Positions 36,528-49,989 are shown, counted from the stretch's first letter. The stretch is 64,000 nucleotides of DNA from Leptospira gomenensis (GCF_004770155.1 NZ_RQFA01000061.1:1-64000); one strand, 5' to 3'. Made by a program: numbers and translations. The notes: generated by a model not told the origin, from the sequence alone.

Positions 36528-38246
36528 ATGACCGATCAAAATCTTGGGCTCTACGAAACCCTTTCCAAAATCAAACCACTCAAAAGTTACACCGCCAAAA
36601 TCCTGTTAGTCGCCTTTCTCGGAACGCACGTCCCGCTGATCGCGCTTCTCACCTACTACGTAGTTCAGACCGGTTTCGACGTCCGTATGATCGTTCAAAC
36701 CCTGGTCGTTGCCCTAATCGCAACGTTAGGCGGAACCGGAGCTACGTTATTCGCGCTTCATAAACTACTGACTCCGATCACCCTTACTTCCCATTGTCTC
36801 AAAAAATATCTGAGCGAAAAAGTGCTTCCCAACTTACCCACGAATTATACGGACGAAGCGGGAACTCTGATGGCGGGAACCGCGCTGACGGTCCGTAAAC
36901 TGGACGAGGTCATAAATTATCTCTCCAACTACGATCCTTTGACAAGTCTTCCCAATCGGGATTACTTCGTGGAAACCATCTATTCTGAAATCAAAAAGAT
37001 CTCAGGTTCGGAAGGAAGGCTGTTCGTAGTATCGGTGGGAATCCAGAGATGGAAGGAAATCAAAAACACTTTCGGAAACCACGCCTCCGATATTTTTCTT
37101 CGGTTTATCGGAAAACGTATCGGCGAACTCGGCAACGACGCGATCGTTTTGGCGAGATCGGGAGAAGGAGAATTTTCGCTCCTCTTCTCCTCCGAAACGG
37201 GCAACGACTTTGGTTGCGAAAAAACTGTGATCGATATCTTGGAAGGTTTTAAGGAAGCGCTTCCGATTGCGGGAAACGAACTTTACGTCGGCATCAACGC
37301 TGGTATCGCACGTTATCCGGAAGACGGTACCGCATCCGAACAACTTTTATGGAAAGCGGAAGCGGCCTTGAACGGAAGCCTCACCCAGGGAACTCAGTAT
37401 TCCTTTTTTACTCCGGAACTCAACGACCGTATCAAGGAAAAATTGACCCTGGAAAAGGAATTGAGAGACGCGATCGCGAAGGATCAATTTTCTGTAGTAT
37501 ATCAACCGAAGGTGAATCTTAAAACCGGCGCGTTAGACGGAATGGAAGCGTTGGTCCGATGGAATCATCCTCAATCGGGAATCGTCTCTCCTCTTCAGTT
37601 TATTCCCATGGCCGAAGAAACCGGCTTAATCGTAGAATTAGGAGAACTGGTCCTTAGAAAGGCATGCACCGATTTGCAGAATTGGAAACGTAAGGGACTC
37701 CCCGGTTTTCGAGTGTCGGTCAATCTTTCCGCGATTCAGTTTAGAAAAAAATTTCTTACCGAATCCGTCCTAAATATATTAGAAGAAACGAATACTCGTC
37801 CGGAGGAGCTGGAACTTGAAATCACCGAAAGCGCTTTAGCGGGCGATCCGATTTCAACCTTGGAGGTTTTACATTCCCTACATCAATCGGGTATCACACT
37901 TTCCTTGGACGATTTCGGAACGGGGTATTCCTCCCTCAGCTCCTTAAGTCAATATCCTATCCACACTCTCAAAATAGATCAATCCTTCGTAAAAGGATTA
38001 AACGAGGATCCCGCAAACGACTCGATCATCAAAACGATCCTTGCCTTAGCGGAAAGTCTCAACTTAAAGACGATCGCGGAAGGAATCGAATCCGAGCGAC
38101 AAAAGGAAATTTTGGCGCTTGAGGGTTGCGAAAGCGGACAGGGTTATCTTTTTTCCAAACCCCTCCCGATCGAACTTTTGGAGGATTTCGCCCGCAACCT
38201 CCGATCCCCCGACAAACTTGCCGTCGATAAACTGACCGTTTTCTGA
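36528..38246 (+). CDS. Membrane protein with degenerate GGDEF and intact EAL domain
   Basis: 572 residues from the ATG at 36528 with AGGAAACAG upstream. Two transmembrane helices (about 28-48 and 57-80) with a short loop, and a HAMP-like linker. The GGDEF domain is at about 140-300 with the active-site motif changed to GEGEF (about 212-216), so cyclase activity is doubtful. The EAL domain follows (about 325-560) with EALVRW at 339-344, ITESAL and DDFGTGYSSL intact, as in active c-di-GMP phosphodiesterases. The GGDEF half may bind GTP as an allosteric site. Confidence 0.88.
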   Translation: MTDQNLGLYETLSKIKPLKSYTAKILLVAFLGTHVPLIALLTYYVVQTGFDVRMIVQTLVVALIATLGGTGATLFALHKLLTPITLTSHCLKKYLSEKVLPNLPTNYTDEAGTLMAGTALTVRKLDEVINYLSNYDPLTSLPNRDYFVETIYSEIKKISGSEGRLFVVSVGIQRWKEIKNTFGNHASDIFLRFIGKRIGELGNDAIVLARSGEGEFSLLFSSETGNDFGCEKTVIDILEGFKEALPIAGNELYVGINAGIARYPEDGTASEQLLWKAEAALNGSLTQGTQYSFFTPELNDRIKEKLTLEKELRDAIAKDQFSVVYQPKVNLKTGALDGMEALVRWNHPQSGIVSPLQFIPMAEETGLIVELGELVLRKACTDLQNWKRKGLPGFRVSVNLSAIQFRKKFLTESVLNILEETNTRPEELELEITESALAGDPISTLEVLHSLHQSGITLSLDDFGTGYSSLSSLSQYPIHTLKIDQSFVKGLNEDPANDSIIKTILALAESLNLKTIAEGIESERQKEILALEGCESGQGYLFSKPLPIELLEDFARNLRSPDKLAVDKLTVF

Positions 38247-38319
38247 CCTCCTTTTTCGGGCCGATCCTTTGTTGTGGTTGGGATCGTGCCCGTTCGACGT
38301 CCGTTCAAAACGGTCGAAT

Positions 38320-38353
38320 CTGCAACCGTTTTGTAATATTCTATTTTTATAAT
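38320..38353 (+). promoter_or_regulatory. PHO-box-like direct repeat with a perfect TATAAT (distal)
   Basis: CTGCAAC-CGTT-TTGTAAT: two 7-mers 11 bp apart, then 10 bp and a perfect TATAAT at 38348-38353. PhoB boxes have exactly this 7+4 phasing and stand in for the -35 element. It would start a transcript near 38360, about 180 bp before the 107-aa gene. Regulator identity is inference. Confidence 0.5.
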
Positions 38354-38446
38354 TCTATTATTAATACGACACAGTCGTCTTCCGTATCGTGATTCCCCTT
38401 CCCGCACGTGTAAAAAGATGGAATTTTATCCGGAACCGACTTCCAA

Positions 38447-38482
38447 CTTTAACACGTTTGTAACATTCGGGACGATTTTAAT
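38447..38482 (+). promoter_or_regulatory. PHO-box-like direct repeat (proximal)
   Basis: CTTTAAC-ACGT-TTGTAAC at 38447-38464, 11-bp phased, followed by TTTAAT at 38477-38482 as a possible -10. It sits about 80 bp upstream of the 107-aa membrane protein gene. Same pattern as at 38320, 38952 and 44462. Confidence 0.5.
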
Positions 38483-38542
38483 CTTGTAACCGTTCCTCGA
38501 AATGAGATTGGGTAGCCATCCAGAAAGGAAACCCGTTACAAA

Positions 38543-38866
38543 ATGATTACAAAACAATATTCTATACTCGTTCTGATTCTTTGTTTAACTCCCGCATTCG
38601 GCGGCGTTTTCGCGGATACCGTCACGAATACGAAAACCAAAGAGGTGATCGAAAACGTGAAAACTTCCGAAAACGAACAGGGTATCATCGTTGAATACGA
38701 GGACGGAACCAAACGCGGCTTTAAAAAGGACGCGGTTTCCGTGGAGAAAAAGGAAGTCAAGTGGACCAAAGACGAAGAACAATCGAAAGAAGAAACCAAG
38801 ACAGATCGTTACTTCGCGTGGGGAACATTAACCGGACTTCTGATTCTTTTTTTCGCACTACCCTAA
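38543..38866 (+). CDS. Small membrane/secreted protein of the Ton cluster
   Basis: 107 residues. Signal peptide (about 1-25, ending GGVFADT), a charged Lys/Glu-rich central part, and a C-terminal hydrophobic helix (about 89-105, [15 protein letters not shown]). The gene has two PHO-box-like promoters upstream and AAGGAAA before the ATG. No family is recognised. Its position and shared promoter type suggest it belongs with the TonB-dependent receptor system that follows. Confidence 0.65.
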   Translation: MITKQYSILVLILCLTPAFGGVFADTVTNTKTKEVIENVKTSENEQGIIVEYEDGTKRGFKKDAVSVEKKEVKWTKDEEQSKEETKTDRYFAWGTLTGLLILFFALP

Positions 38867-38951
38867 GGACAAACTACGGTTACGCTACGATGAAACCCGC
38901 TAAGACCATATCCGATCCGAAAACGTTCAACGTTACGGGAATTATATCGGT

Positions 38952-38985
38952 TTGTAACTCTCGCGTAACCGCGTTCGTTTAATTT
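38952..38985 (+). promoter_or_regulatory. PHO-box-like direct repeat upstream of the beta-helix lipoprotein
   Basis: TTGTAAC-TCTC-GCGTAAC at 38952-38969, 11-bp phased, followed after 10 bp by TAATTT as a possible -10. It lies about 60 bp before the ATG at 39029. Third instance of the motif in 650 bp. Confidence 0.5.
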
Positions 38986-39028
38986 TATGCCGACCGTAAA
39001 AAGGTTTATTTTCAAGGAGTCATAAGAA

Positions 39029-40420
39029 ATGAAATCGACTTTCCCTAAAAAAGTATCGCTTCTTTTGTTAAGCGTAGCTTTATTACTCTCCTCATTTACC
39101 GCATGTAAGGAGGATTCCAAAGACAACACCGCGTTATTCGCCATCGCTCTTTTAGCGGGCGGATCGAATCCGGACGCTGGATCCGGAATCTGCGACGGTA
39201 CCCTTATCCAAGGCGGGAACACCGTTCTTACCGGAGATATCACTTCCAACCAAACTCTTCCCGCTTTCTCATCCAGCTCGTTGAGCGGAATCGTTAGAGT
39301 GAAAGCCGGAGCCACCATCATCTTCGAAAGAGGTGCGGTGGTTTTCGGAACCGCAGGATCCGCGTTGATCATCGAACAGGGTGCCGCCATCGTTACGTTA
39401 GGTGACGCGGCCGCTCCGGTTTGTTTTACGTCTTCGAAAACCGCGGGCAATCGGGCTCCAGGAGACTGGGGAGGAATCTTAGTGATCGGCGACGGCGTGG
39501 GCACAAGAGCCGCTGCGCAAAACACGGAAGGTGGAACCGGTCTGCAATACAATAGCGGCGCGAACGACAACGGATCTTCCGGAAGTCTGACTCATACCAT
39601 CATCGAATTCGCCGGTAACGAAGTTTCTGCCGGAGACGAATTGAACGGACTCTCCCTCTACGTGGTCGGTAGCGGTACAACTTTGAACTACGTTCAAGTG
39701 CACAGACATCTCGACGACGGAATCGAATCTTGGGGAGGAGCTTGGACCGGTAAATATCTTTTGATGACCGGCGGACAAGACGACGACTTCGATCTCGACG
39801 AAGGATACACAGGAAAAGTTCAGTTTCTGATCGCTCAGAAATACCCGACCACTTGCGGAGGAACTCCTTCCACCGATCCTCACGGTTTCGAAATGGACGG
39901 TTCACACAGCGGTGGCACCGCTTCGGCGACTGCGAAGCCGGGAACTAACGTAAGACTCTCCAACTTCACTTTGATCGGACACAACGTAACAGCAGGTTAC
40001 GGCGCGAGATTTAGAGAAGGACTTCAGGGAACGTTTAGCAACGGCGCGATCTACGGTTTTCAAGCCGGCAACATCGACTGTCTTCTGAACGGAGGCGGCG
40101 GTCAACCGACCGATCCGACGTTTACGAACGTTTTAGTGGAAGCAGCTAAACCGAACAACGACACCACCGGTGGAGCTTGTAATCCGCCCGCTGACGGTTT
40201 GACCGCGGTTCCTGTGACCTCCTTGGGTTCGGGAGATTCGGACGATTGTTCGTTTGCAACTAAGCCGGATTATCAACCCGCCGCAGAGGCCGCGAACGCT
40301 GCTGGTTCCGCGCTTACCGCACAAGCAGGAGACACGTTCTTCACCGACAATACCACCTACGGCGGAATGATCGCCGGAGACAACTGGACCTTCGGTTGGA
40401 CCGTTTATAGAGCTAAGTAA
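39029..40420 (+). CDS. Beta-helix-like surface lipoprotein of the Ton cluster
   Basis: 463 residues with a signal and lipobox-like cysteine (FTAC, about 26). The mature part is rich in Gly/Asp/Asn with parallel beta-helix-like turns: [72 protein letters not shown] associate this family with lipoproteins encoded beside TonB-dependent receptors in other Gram-negatives, from memory and not verified. A terminator follows. Probably a surface ligand-binding partner of the receptor at 41160. Confidence 0.75.
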   Translation: MKSTFPKKVSLLLLSVALLLSSFTACKEDSKDNTALFAIALLAGGSNPDAGSGICDGTLIQGGNTVLTGDITSNQTLPAFSSSSLSGIVRVKAGATIIFERGAVVFGTAGSALIIEQGAAIVTLGDAAAPVCFTSSKTAGNRAPGDWGGILVIGDGVGTRAAAQNTEGGTGLQYNSGANDNGSSGSLTHTIIEFAGNEVSAGDELNGLSLYVVGSGTTLNYVQVHRHLDDGIESWGGAWTGKYLLMTGGQDDDFDLDEGYTGKVQFLIAQKYPTTCGGTPSTDPHGFEMDGSHSGGTASATAKPGTNVRLSNFTLIGHNVTAGYGARFREGLQGTFSNGAIYGFQAGNIDCLLNGGGGQPTDPTFTNVLVEAAKPNNDTTGGACNPPADGLTAVPVTSLGSGDSDDCSFATKPDYQPAAEAANAAGSALTAQAGDTFFTDNTTYGGMIAGDNWTFGWTVYRAK

Positions 40421-40434
40421 AAAGAATACAGAGA

Positions 40435-40473
40435 GGGATTCTTCAGATCGGAGAATCCCCGTTTTACGTTTTT
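40435..40473 (+). terminator. Terminator abutting the next start codon
   Basis: GGGATTCT (40435-40442) pairs with AGAATCCC (40452-40459), followed by a T-rich run to 40473. The next gene's ATG begins at 40474, so receptor expression would need read-through, an internal promoter, or a later start. Confidence 0.7.
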
Positions 40474-41159
40474 ATGCCGAAATCAAAGAACACACGAATT
40501 GAATCGAACGAAAAAAAACCGAGATACGGATTTCGGAAAATCGATTCCATTACAATAGCAACGAATTATTCTATTCTATTTTTATTATTTATTACGATAA
40601 CGATCTCGGGTTGCGGGAAAAAGGACAATCGGATCGATTTCGACAACCTACCCGTGGACCCAAAACGGGCCGCGGAAATCGAAAAGGATCGCGCCGTCCT
40701 CCGATCCGAACTCAAGGAAAATTATTCCTTAAACGGATCCGCCGATACTCTGGAAGGCGCCATCGAAAACGCACTGACCGAAATCCGCGTCACTCCTCGC
40801 AACTCCGAGGACAAAATGAAGTTCTCCTGCAACCCGGACGAAATCCGCAAAATCTATCTGCCCAACAATCTCGACCAAAAGAACATAGTCGCCGAATCGA
40901 AGATAGAAGACGCGATGTATCTTCTCCTGGTAAGAAGAATGGCAGGCATAGATAAAATCCGACAAACCCTGAGTGGGACGTCCGGAAAAATCAAAATCGC
41001 TCCGATCAAAACACCGCATAACGTGCGGAAGCTGAACAAAATAAACGGATACGTGATCGGAGACGTCCGCTTAGAAACCGGCGGAAAAACCCTGCGAATC
41101 GACGAAATCAAATTAGTGATCGAACATAAAAACAAATTCAAAGTATGCACGTACGGAAC

Positions 41160-41163
<4 letters not shown>
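40474..41163 (+). CDS. Lipoprotein upstream of the TonB-dependent receptor
   Basis: 229 residues. A hydrophilic N-terminus of about 25 residues precedes a hydrophobic signal ([16 protein letters not shown], cysteine near 47). The mature part is charged and has no recognised domain. The ATG lacks a ribosome binding site and follows a terminator T-run directly, so the true start may be internal. Its stop overlaps the receptor start as ATGA, a tight coupling that suggests a receptor accessory protein. Confidence 0.65.
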
Positions 41164-44126
<2,963 letters not shown>

Positions 44127-44144
44127 AATTTCTTCCGCACGAGG

Positions 44145-44197
44145 AACGTCCGCGGCCCCAACACTTCTCTCTCTCCGGGGCTCGGACGTTTTTATTT
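44145..44197 (+). terminator. Rho-independent terminator after the receptor gene
   Basis: AACGTCCG (44145-44152) pairs with CGGACGTT (44183-44190), with an inner GCCCC/GGGGC pair, followed by tttattttcc. It separates the receptor unit from the exbB operon. Confidence 0.8.
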
Positions 44198-44461
44198 TCC
44201 CATCGACGATAAGGCCGAGGTTATAACGTTCGTATTTTACGGTTCGAAAGAAACGCGATCTCCGAAAAAGAAAAGAAACACGCTTCTTATTCGTGTCGAA
44301 GGGAATTCGAAAAATTCGCCGTCATTACGTAACCTGCGGTTGTACCCTCTTCGTTTCGCGGAGGCCTCTCATCCTTTCCCCAATTTCTCGTTGTTCGTTT
44401 CGCGAGTTTCTACTTTTTCTCTCGAGTTCGTATTCTTAAATTCGACGAGCAAGTTTTAAAG

Positions 44462-44506
44462 CCGTAACCCTTTTGTAATTCTCCGGTAACAATTCGTTCG
44501 TATATT
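44462..44506 (+). promoter_or_regulatory. Triple PHO-box-like repeat and -10 upstream of exbB
   Basis: CCGTAAC (44462), TTGTAAT (44473) and CGGTAAC (44484) are phased at exactly 11 bp. After 10 bp comes TATATT at 44501-44506. A transcript would start about 20 bp before the exbB ATG. This is the clearest of the four sites. It lies in a 407-bp intergenic region that holds no gene. Confidence 0.55.
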
Positions 44507-44533
44507 ACAGACACATTTTAATCGGAGATATCG

Positions 44534-45373
<840 letters not shown>

Positions 45374-45401
45374 TCGTTTTTAGGGATTCGGGAATCTTAA
45401 T

Positions 45402-45821
45402 ATGATCCAAATCAAAAAGAAACGCGTGTTGGAGGAAATCTCCGCCTCCTCTATGTCGGATATTGCATTTCTTCTCCTTGTGTTTTTCATGGTAACGGCC
45501 GTTTTTTTCGTAAAGGAAGGATTGAATATCCAACTTCCCCGAAAGAATTCCAATCCCACCTTGGTTCTTCGCGACAACATCTACGAGATTTTGGTCGCGG
45601 GAGAACTCGTAAAGATGAAGAACAAATCGATCGGAACAAAAGATTACAGAAATCTAATAGACTTTCGCGAACAGTTGAACCTGATGGATATCCCCGATAT
45701 CGAAAACAAAGTGGCCCTGATCAAAACGACGGGAGAAACCAAATACGGAAACATGTTGGACGCGCTTTCCGCGGTTCAGATCCGCGGTTTCAAACAGATC
45801 TCCGTAAAAAGGCTGAAATAA
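45402..45821 (+). CDS. exbD: ExbD/TolR-family biopolymer transport protein (first copy)
   Basis: 139 residues with one transmembrane helix (about 18-40, [20 protein letters not shown]) bearing the essential aspartate in SDIAFLLL, and a periplasmic ExbD domain. It is followed after 1 bp by a second exbD, so the motor may be hetero-dimeric. Confidence 0.92.
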   Translation: MIQIKKKRVLEEISASSMSDIAFLLLVFFMVTAVFFVKEGLNIQLPRKNSNPTLVLRDNIYEILVAGELVKMKNKSIGTKDYRNLIDFREQLNLMDIPDIENKVALIKTTGETKYGNMLDALSAVQIRGFKQISVKRLK

Positions 45822-45822
45822 T

Positions 45823-46239
45823 ATGGGTTTAAAAAAGAAAAAGAAATCCCCTTCGATTCCGGTCAGTTCGATGGCCGATATCGCGTTCTTACTTCTGGTC
45901 TTTTTTATGGTCACTTCGGTCTTGGATACGGATCCGGATCTTCCGATCGCGTTGCCCGACGTGCCCGGCGGTGAACAGTTGAACAAAAAGATCGCCAATC
46001 TTTACCTCAGTGCGGATCCGAATAAAACCGTGTATTTCAATCAGGTAAAAATGCCGTTAAACGAAGCCATCAACAACGTCAGAGCCAAGTTGACCACAAC
46101 TCCCGATCTGAAGGTATTGATCCACGCGGACAAGGAGTTGTCGTATGCGGATTTGGACAACACCTTCGAGATGTTAAAGGAAGCCGGTGCGTTGAAAATT
46201 TCCCTCGTCACCAAAACGACACAAGGCGGAGGACTTTGA
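45823..46239 (+). CDS. exbD: ExbD/TolR-family biopolymer transport protein (second copy)
   Basis: 138 residues. [19 protein letters not shown] carries the channel aspartate; the periplasmic domain has [24 protein letters not shown]. It differs enough from the first ExbD that they are not a recent duplication. Two ExbDs per operon are known in other Ton systems and usually have distinct roles. Confidence 0.92.
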   Translation: MGLKKKKKSPSIPVSSMADIAFLLLVFFMVTSVLDTDPDLPIALPDVPGGEQLNKKIANLYLSADPNKTVYFNQVKMPLNEAINNVRAKLTTTPDLKVLIHADKELSYADLDNTFEMLKEAGALKISLVTKTTQGGGL

Positions 46240-46242
46240 CCG

Positions 46243-46833
46243 ATGGAAGGAAACAACTCACCGATCACCGTCGTAAAACGGGGAAAACTCAGAAGGTTCG
46301 TAGATCGATATCGGATGGAATTTTTTCTTTCCGTCTCCTTTATCCTTCAGATGTTGATTCTTTTTTTCTGGTATACACCTTCCATCGAATTCAACCGTCT
46401 CGACCGACTCGTGGACGAAGTTGCGTTCGTTGATAACTTAGTGATCCAAGATCCTAACGTCGGAGAAGCGGCAGACGACGGCGAGTTCGAAGTCACGGAC
46501 ACGGTGAAAAAACAGGAAGATCCTCGAATCGCCGGCGCGCAGGACGCGATTATCTCGGGAGCCACGGCGCCTGTGGATCTTACTCCGAACATCACCCCCG
46601 AGTATCCGACCGAAGCGAGATCGGCGGGCATCGCGGGAACTTCCACATTGGAAGTGATCATCGCCGAAAACGGACAGGTTCTCCGCGTCCGTTCCGTGGG
46701 AAAACCCTTAGGATTCGGATTGGACGAAGCCGCGGTCGAAGCCTTTTACAAAAAAAGATATTCACCTTCCGTGTTGGACGGAAAACCCATCACCGTGAAA
46801 GTGTTGATACCGGTGCGTTTCAGTCTTTACTAA
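46243..46833 (+). CDS. tonB: TonB energy transducer
   Basis: 196 residues. One transmembrane helix (about 25-45, [20 protein letters not shown]), an acidic linker without the usual long Pro-Lys repeats, and a TonB C-terminal domain (about 110-196: [40 protein letters not shown]). The short linker must span the periplasm in another way or work closer to the outer membrane. Last gene of the operon, 3 bp after exbD, with a terminator beyond. Confidence 0.9.
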   Translation: MEGNNSPITVVKRGKLRRFVDRYRMEFFLSVSFILQMLILFFWYTPSIEFNRLDRLVDEVAFVDNLVIQDPNVGEAADDGEFEVTDTVKKQEDPRIAGAQDAIISGATAPVDLTPNITPEYPTEARSAGIAGTSTLEVIIAENGQVLRVRSVGKPLGFGLDEAAVEAFYKKRYSPSVLDGKPITVKVLIPVRFSLY

Positions 46834-46855
46834 AGTTCCTAAAATAAAACGAAGA

Positions 46856-46882
46856 AGACGGGGAAAACCCGTCTCCGTTTTC
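46856..46882 (+). terminator. Terminator of the exb-tonB operon
   Basis: AGACGGG (46856-46862) pairs with CCCGTCT (46868-46874) around GAAAA, followed by ccgttttcc. Confidence 0.75.
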
Positions 46883-46961
46883 CGAATTTAAATCTCTTGC
46901 AAAACGTCCGAAATCGGATTTTAACTGTAACTTCTAGGATCCGCGTCCGAAGAAGTCAACG

Positions 46962-47486
46962 ATGTTATCGATCCAATACCAAAACATTCTCCGAACGTTT
47001 ACGCAACTTTCGGATCTATTATCCACGCTCGAGGAAAAACAGTATTCGCTCGAAATAGCCGCCCTCAAAGGTGCGAGCATCGGCAAACACGTACGACATT
47101 GTATCGATGTCCTAGAGAATTTAATCTCCGGTATGGCGGAATCGGAAGTTTCCTACGACGACCGTAAACGGAACACGTTATACGAAACATCTCCGCTTGC
47201 CGCGCGTGAAAAGATATTCGAACTTGTGGGAAAATTGGAATCTATAGACGAAAACAGGATGTTTTCGTTGCGATATCTTTTGGATCCGGAAACCGGACTC
47301 GAAGGACGAACCTTCTCCAATCTGAGAAGGGAATACCAATACGTTCACGATCATACGATCCATCACATGGCGATCATCAAAATCTATGCGGAGCACTTTT
47401 TAAGGAATGTCTCAATCCCTGACGAATTCGGAACGGCGTTATCAACGCTCCGATTCCAAAAACATCCCACCCGAAACGAAGGATAA
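46962..47486 (+). CDS. DinB-superfamily protein
   Basis: 174 residues of four-helix-bundle character. Histidines in KHVRHCID and HDHTIHHMAIIK match the metal-binding positions of DinB-like proteins. These include thiol transferases and proteins of unknown role. Its last 80 bp overlap the start of the ATP-grasp gene in another frame. Confidence 0.75.
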   Translation: MLSIQYQNILRTFTQLSDLLSTLEEKQYSLEIAALKGASIGKHVRHCIDVLENLISGMAESEVSYDDRKRNTLYETSPLAAREKIFELVGKLESIDENRMFSLRYLLDPETGLEGRTFSNLRREYQYVHDHTIHHMAIIKIYAEHFLRNVSIPDEFGTALSTLRFQKHPTRNEG

Positions 47487-48561
47487 ATCCTTCGGAAAAA
47501 TTCCGAGCTTGTTTTATCGTTTGAGGTTATTTTTCGAAAAATTAACCCGATCCGAGTTCTGGCCGGCTTGGTTGTTTTATCTACCCTTGGTGCCTTACGC
47601 GGCGTATCTAACGATACGATACCGAGGTTTCGGGACTATCTGCGCCGCCGATCCGGGAATTCCTCTCGGAGGTTTGGTGGGGGAGTCCAAAAACGAAATC
47701 CTTTCGAATCTGAATTCTACCCACGTATTAAAGTTCCGCAAAATTCTTCCGAGCGAAAACGGACCCGTCGCCTTAAGGCGTGCGATCGAGGATCTAAGTT
47801 TAGAATATCCTTATATTCTAAAGCCCGACGCAGGACAAAGGGGGGCCGGAGTAAAACTGATCAGAAACGAAGAGGAAGCCGTCCGTTATCTTTCCAAAAC
47901 GAACGTCGGTCTTCTGATCCAGGAATATCATCCCGGTCCGAAAGAAGCCGGCGTTTTTTACTATCGAATTCCGGGACAACCGAAAGGGAAAATTCTTTCG
48001 ATTACCCGTAAAACGTTTCCTGTGATCGAAGGGAACGGAGAACACACTCTCGGAGAACTCGTGCTCGCTCACCGACGATTCAAATACCAGTGGAAGGTTT
48101 TCCGGGAAAGAAGAAAGGATTGGGATCGAATTCCCGAATTAGGCGAACGAATCCGACTCGCGGAGGCGGGCAACCATTGTCAGGGAACTTTGTTTACGGA
48201 CGGAGCCGATCTGATCACGGAAACGTTGACCGATAAAATCGACGAAATCTCCCGGAGTTTCCGCGGATTTTATTTCGGAAGATACGATATACGATATCGT
48301 TCCGACGATTCCTTTAAAGACGGAAAGAACTTCGGAATCGTCGAACTGAACGGAATCACGTCCGAGTCCACGAATCTCTACGACCCCGCATTCGGTATTT
48401 TAAAAAAGTACTCCGTACTCTTCGGACAATGGAATTTGCTTTTTAGAATCGGATGGGAAAACAGAAAACTCGGAACCGCAAAAACGAGTCTTTACGAAAT
48501 CGTGAAAACGTTGTTCGAATATTATTCCGCGGATAAAAAAATCGAAGACCGATCGGATTAA
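47407..48561 (+). CDS. ATP-grasp family protein, D-Ala-D-Ala-ligase-like
   Basis: 384 residues from the ATG. A membrane-like segment (about 50-70, FWPAWLFYLPLVPYAAYLTI) comes first, then the ATP-grasp core: YPYILKPDAGQRGAGVKLI, LIQEYHPGPKEAGVFYY and GIVELNGITSESTNLYDP. It probably ligates a carboxylate to an amine. The ATG (47407) has AAGGA with no spacer and overlaps DinB by 80 bp; a TTG at 47509 (about 350 residues) would remove the overlap and is a reasonable alternative. Confidence 0.75.
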   Translation: MSQSLTNSERRYQRSDSKNIPPETKDKSFGKIPSLFYRLRLFFEKLTRSEFWPAWLFYLPLVPYAAYLTIRYRGFGTICAADPGIPLGGLVGESKNEILSNLNSTHVLKFRKILPSENGPVALRRAIEDLSLEYPYILKPDAGQRGAGVKLIRNEEEAVRYLSKTNVGLLIQEYHPGPKEAGVFYYRIPGQPKGKILSITRKTFPVIEGNGEHTLGELVLAHRRFKYQWKVFRERRKDWDRIPELGERIRLAEAGNHCQGTLFTDGADLITETLTDKIDEISRSFRGFYFGRYDIRYRSDDSFKDGKNFGIVELNGITSESTNLYDPAFGILKKYSVLFGQWNLLFRIGWENRKLGTAKTSLYEIVKTLFEYYSADKKIEDRSD

Positions 48562-48651
48562 CCGGAAAAAACTTTCCCAATCCCGGACGTTCAAAAGCGG
48601 TCTTTTGAAAAAACGAATCCGTTTCCAACGACACAAATAGAGGTAGAGAAG

Positions 48652-49989
48652 ATGATCCACTCCGTTCTTAAAATCGTATATTTCTTATTCGGAGATCCCA
48701 AGATCAATTCCTTGGAACACAGATTGTTCAACACGGTCGTGTTCGTAAACGGGGCGTTGAACATCTTCGGAGCGTTCTCCTCCTTTTATTTAGAAAACTT
48801 CATGATCATATTCCTGTTGAACTTCGTTTCGGGAATTCTTCTTTTGGGGATGTATTTCGCGTCGCGTGTGAACGGTTATTACTATTCACTCTTTTGGCCC
48901 TTTAATCTCACGATTCTGATCTACCTTTCTTCGATGTGGTTCTTTAACGGAGGTTCCATAGGAGGAAACCATTATTACTTCATCCCCGCGCTCGTGATCG
49001 CGACGATTCTGCTCCGCAATCACAACGTTTGGTTGGTCTATCTGCTTTATGCGGTGGTCACCGCTTTTCTTTATACGTCCGAATTCTTTCACCGGGATCT
49101 CGTCAAGGCCTACCCGAACGAAACCGAACGTTATCTCGACGCGGGGGGGAATTACCTTTTCGTACAGATTTTGACGGGGTTGCTGATCTTTATCCTCACG
49201 AGAAATCTGAACATCGAACGTAAAAAATCGGAATCCCTATTGCTCAATATCCTACCCGAGGCGGTGGCGGAGGAATTAAAACGCAACGATTCCGTCGTTC
49301 CGGTCCGTTACGAAAGTGTGACCGTACTTTTCACGGATATGGCCGGGTTCACCAAAATCGCCGAGACTATGACTCCGGAAGAATTGTTAAGCGAACTCGA
49401 TTTGTTTTTTAGGGAGTTCGATTCCATCACCAAAAAACACGGCTTGGAAAAAATAAAAACGATCGGAGACGCTTATATGGCGGCGGGCGGTCTTCCTCTG
49501 AAAAACGAAACTCACTTCGTAGACGCGGTGTTATGCGGACTGGAATTTCAAAATTTTATGATGCGAAAGCGACGCGAACGAGAAAGTAAATCCCTACCTT
49601 GTTGGGAACTTAGACTGGGAATCCACACAGGATCGGTCGTCGCCGGCGTGGTGGGAACGGATAAGTTTGCCTACGATATCTGGGGAGACAGCGTCAACAC
49701 CGCGAGCAGGATGGAGAGTTCCGGAATTCCTGGAGAAGTGAACGTCTCCAGCGAAACATACGAACGAATCCGAACGTTTTTCTTGTGCGAACACAGGGGA
49801 AAGGTGCAGGCGAAAAACAAGGGGGAAATAGACATGTATCTGGTGAAAAAAATCGCAGACGGTCTGCACGAACCCGACGATCCGCTGAAACCGAACGCGC
49901 TCTTCCGGGATCGATACGAACGTCTGAAAAAAGCCGATACGTCGGTCGAAACGTCCGCTCGGACCGTTTCAAAAAATATACATTCATGA
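48652..49989 (+). CDS. Membrane class III adenylate/guanylate cyclase
   Basis: 445 residues. Six or so transmembrane helices (about 25-190) form a sensor half. The catalytic domain (about 215-400) has VTVLFTDMAGFTKIAE with the metal-binding aspartate, KIKTIGDAYMAAGGLP with the second aspartate, and DIWGDSVNTASRMES. All catalytic features appear intact. The signal sensed is unknown. The stop overlaps the hydrolase start as ATGA. Confidence 0.9.
   Translation: MIHSVLKIVYFLFGDPKINSLEHRLFNTVVFVNGALNIFGAFSSFYLENFMIIFLLNFVSGILLLGMYFASRVNGYYYSLFWPFNLTILIYLSSMWFFNGGSIGGNHYYFIPALVIATILLRNHNVWLVYLLYAVVTAFLYTSEFFHRDLVKAYPNETERYLDAGGNYLFVQILTGLLIFILTRNLNIERKKSESLLLNILPEAVAEELKRNDSVVPVRYESVTVLFTDMAGFTKIAETMTPEELLSELDLFFREFDSITKKHGLEKIKTIGDAYMAAGGLPLKNETHFVDAVLCGLEFQNFMMRKRRERESKSLPCWELRLGIHTGSVVAGVVGTDKFAYDIWGDSVNTASRMESSGIPGEVNVSSETYERIRTFFLCEHRGKVQAKNKGEIDMYLVKKIADGLHEPDDPLKPNALFRDRYERLKKADTSVETSARTVSKNIHS

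Noticed and set aside
38415..38490. 23-codon frame between the two PHO-like boxes
   Set aside because: No ribosome binding site and overlaps the proximal box; probably not translated.
49785..49985. N-terminal extension of the alpha/beta hydrolase
   Set aside because: Lies inside the cyclase coding region in another frame; the ATGA overlap start gives a proper signal peptide.
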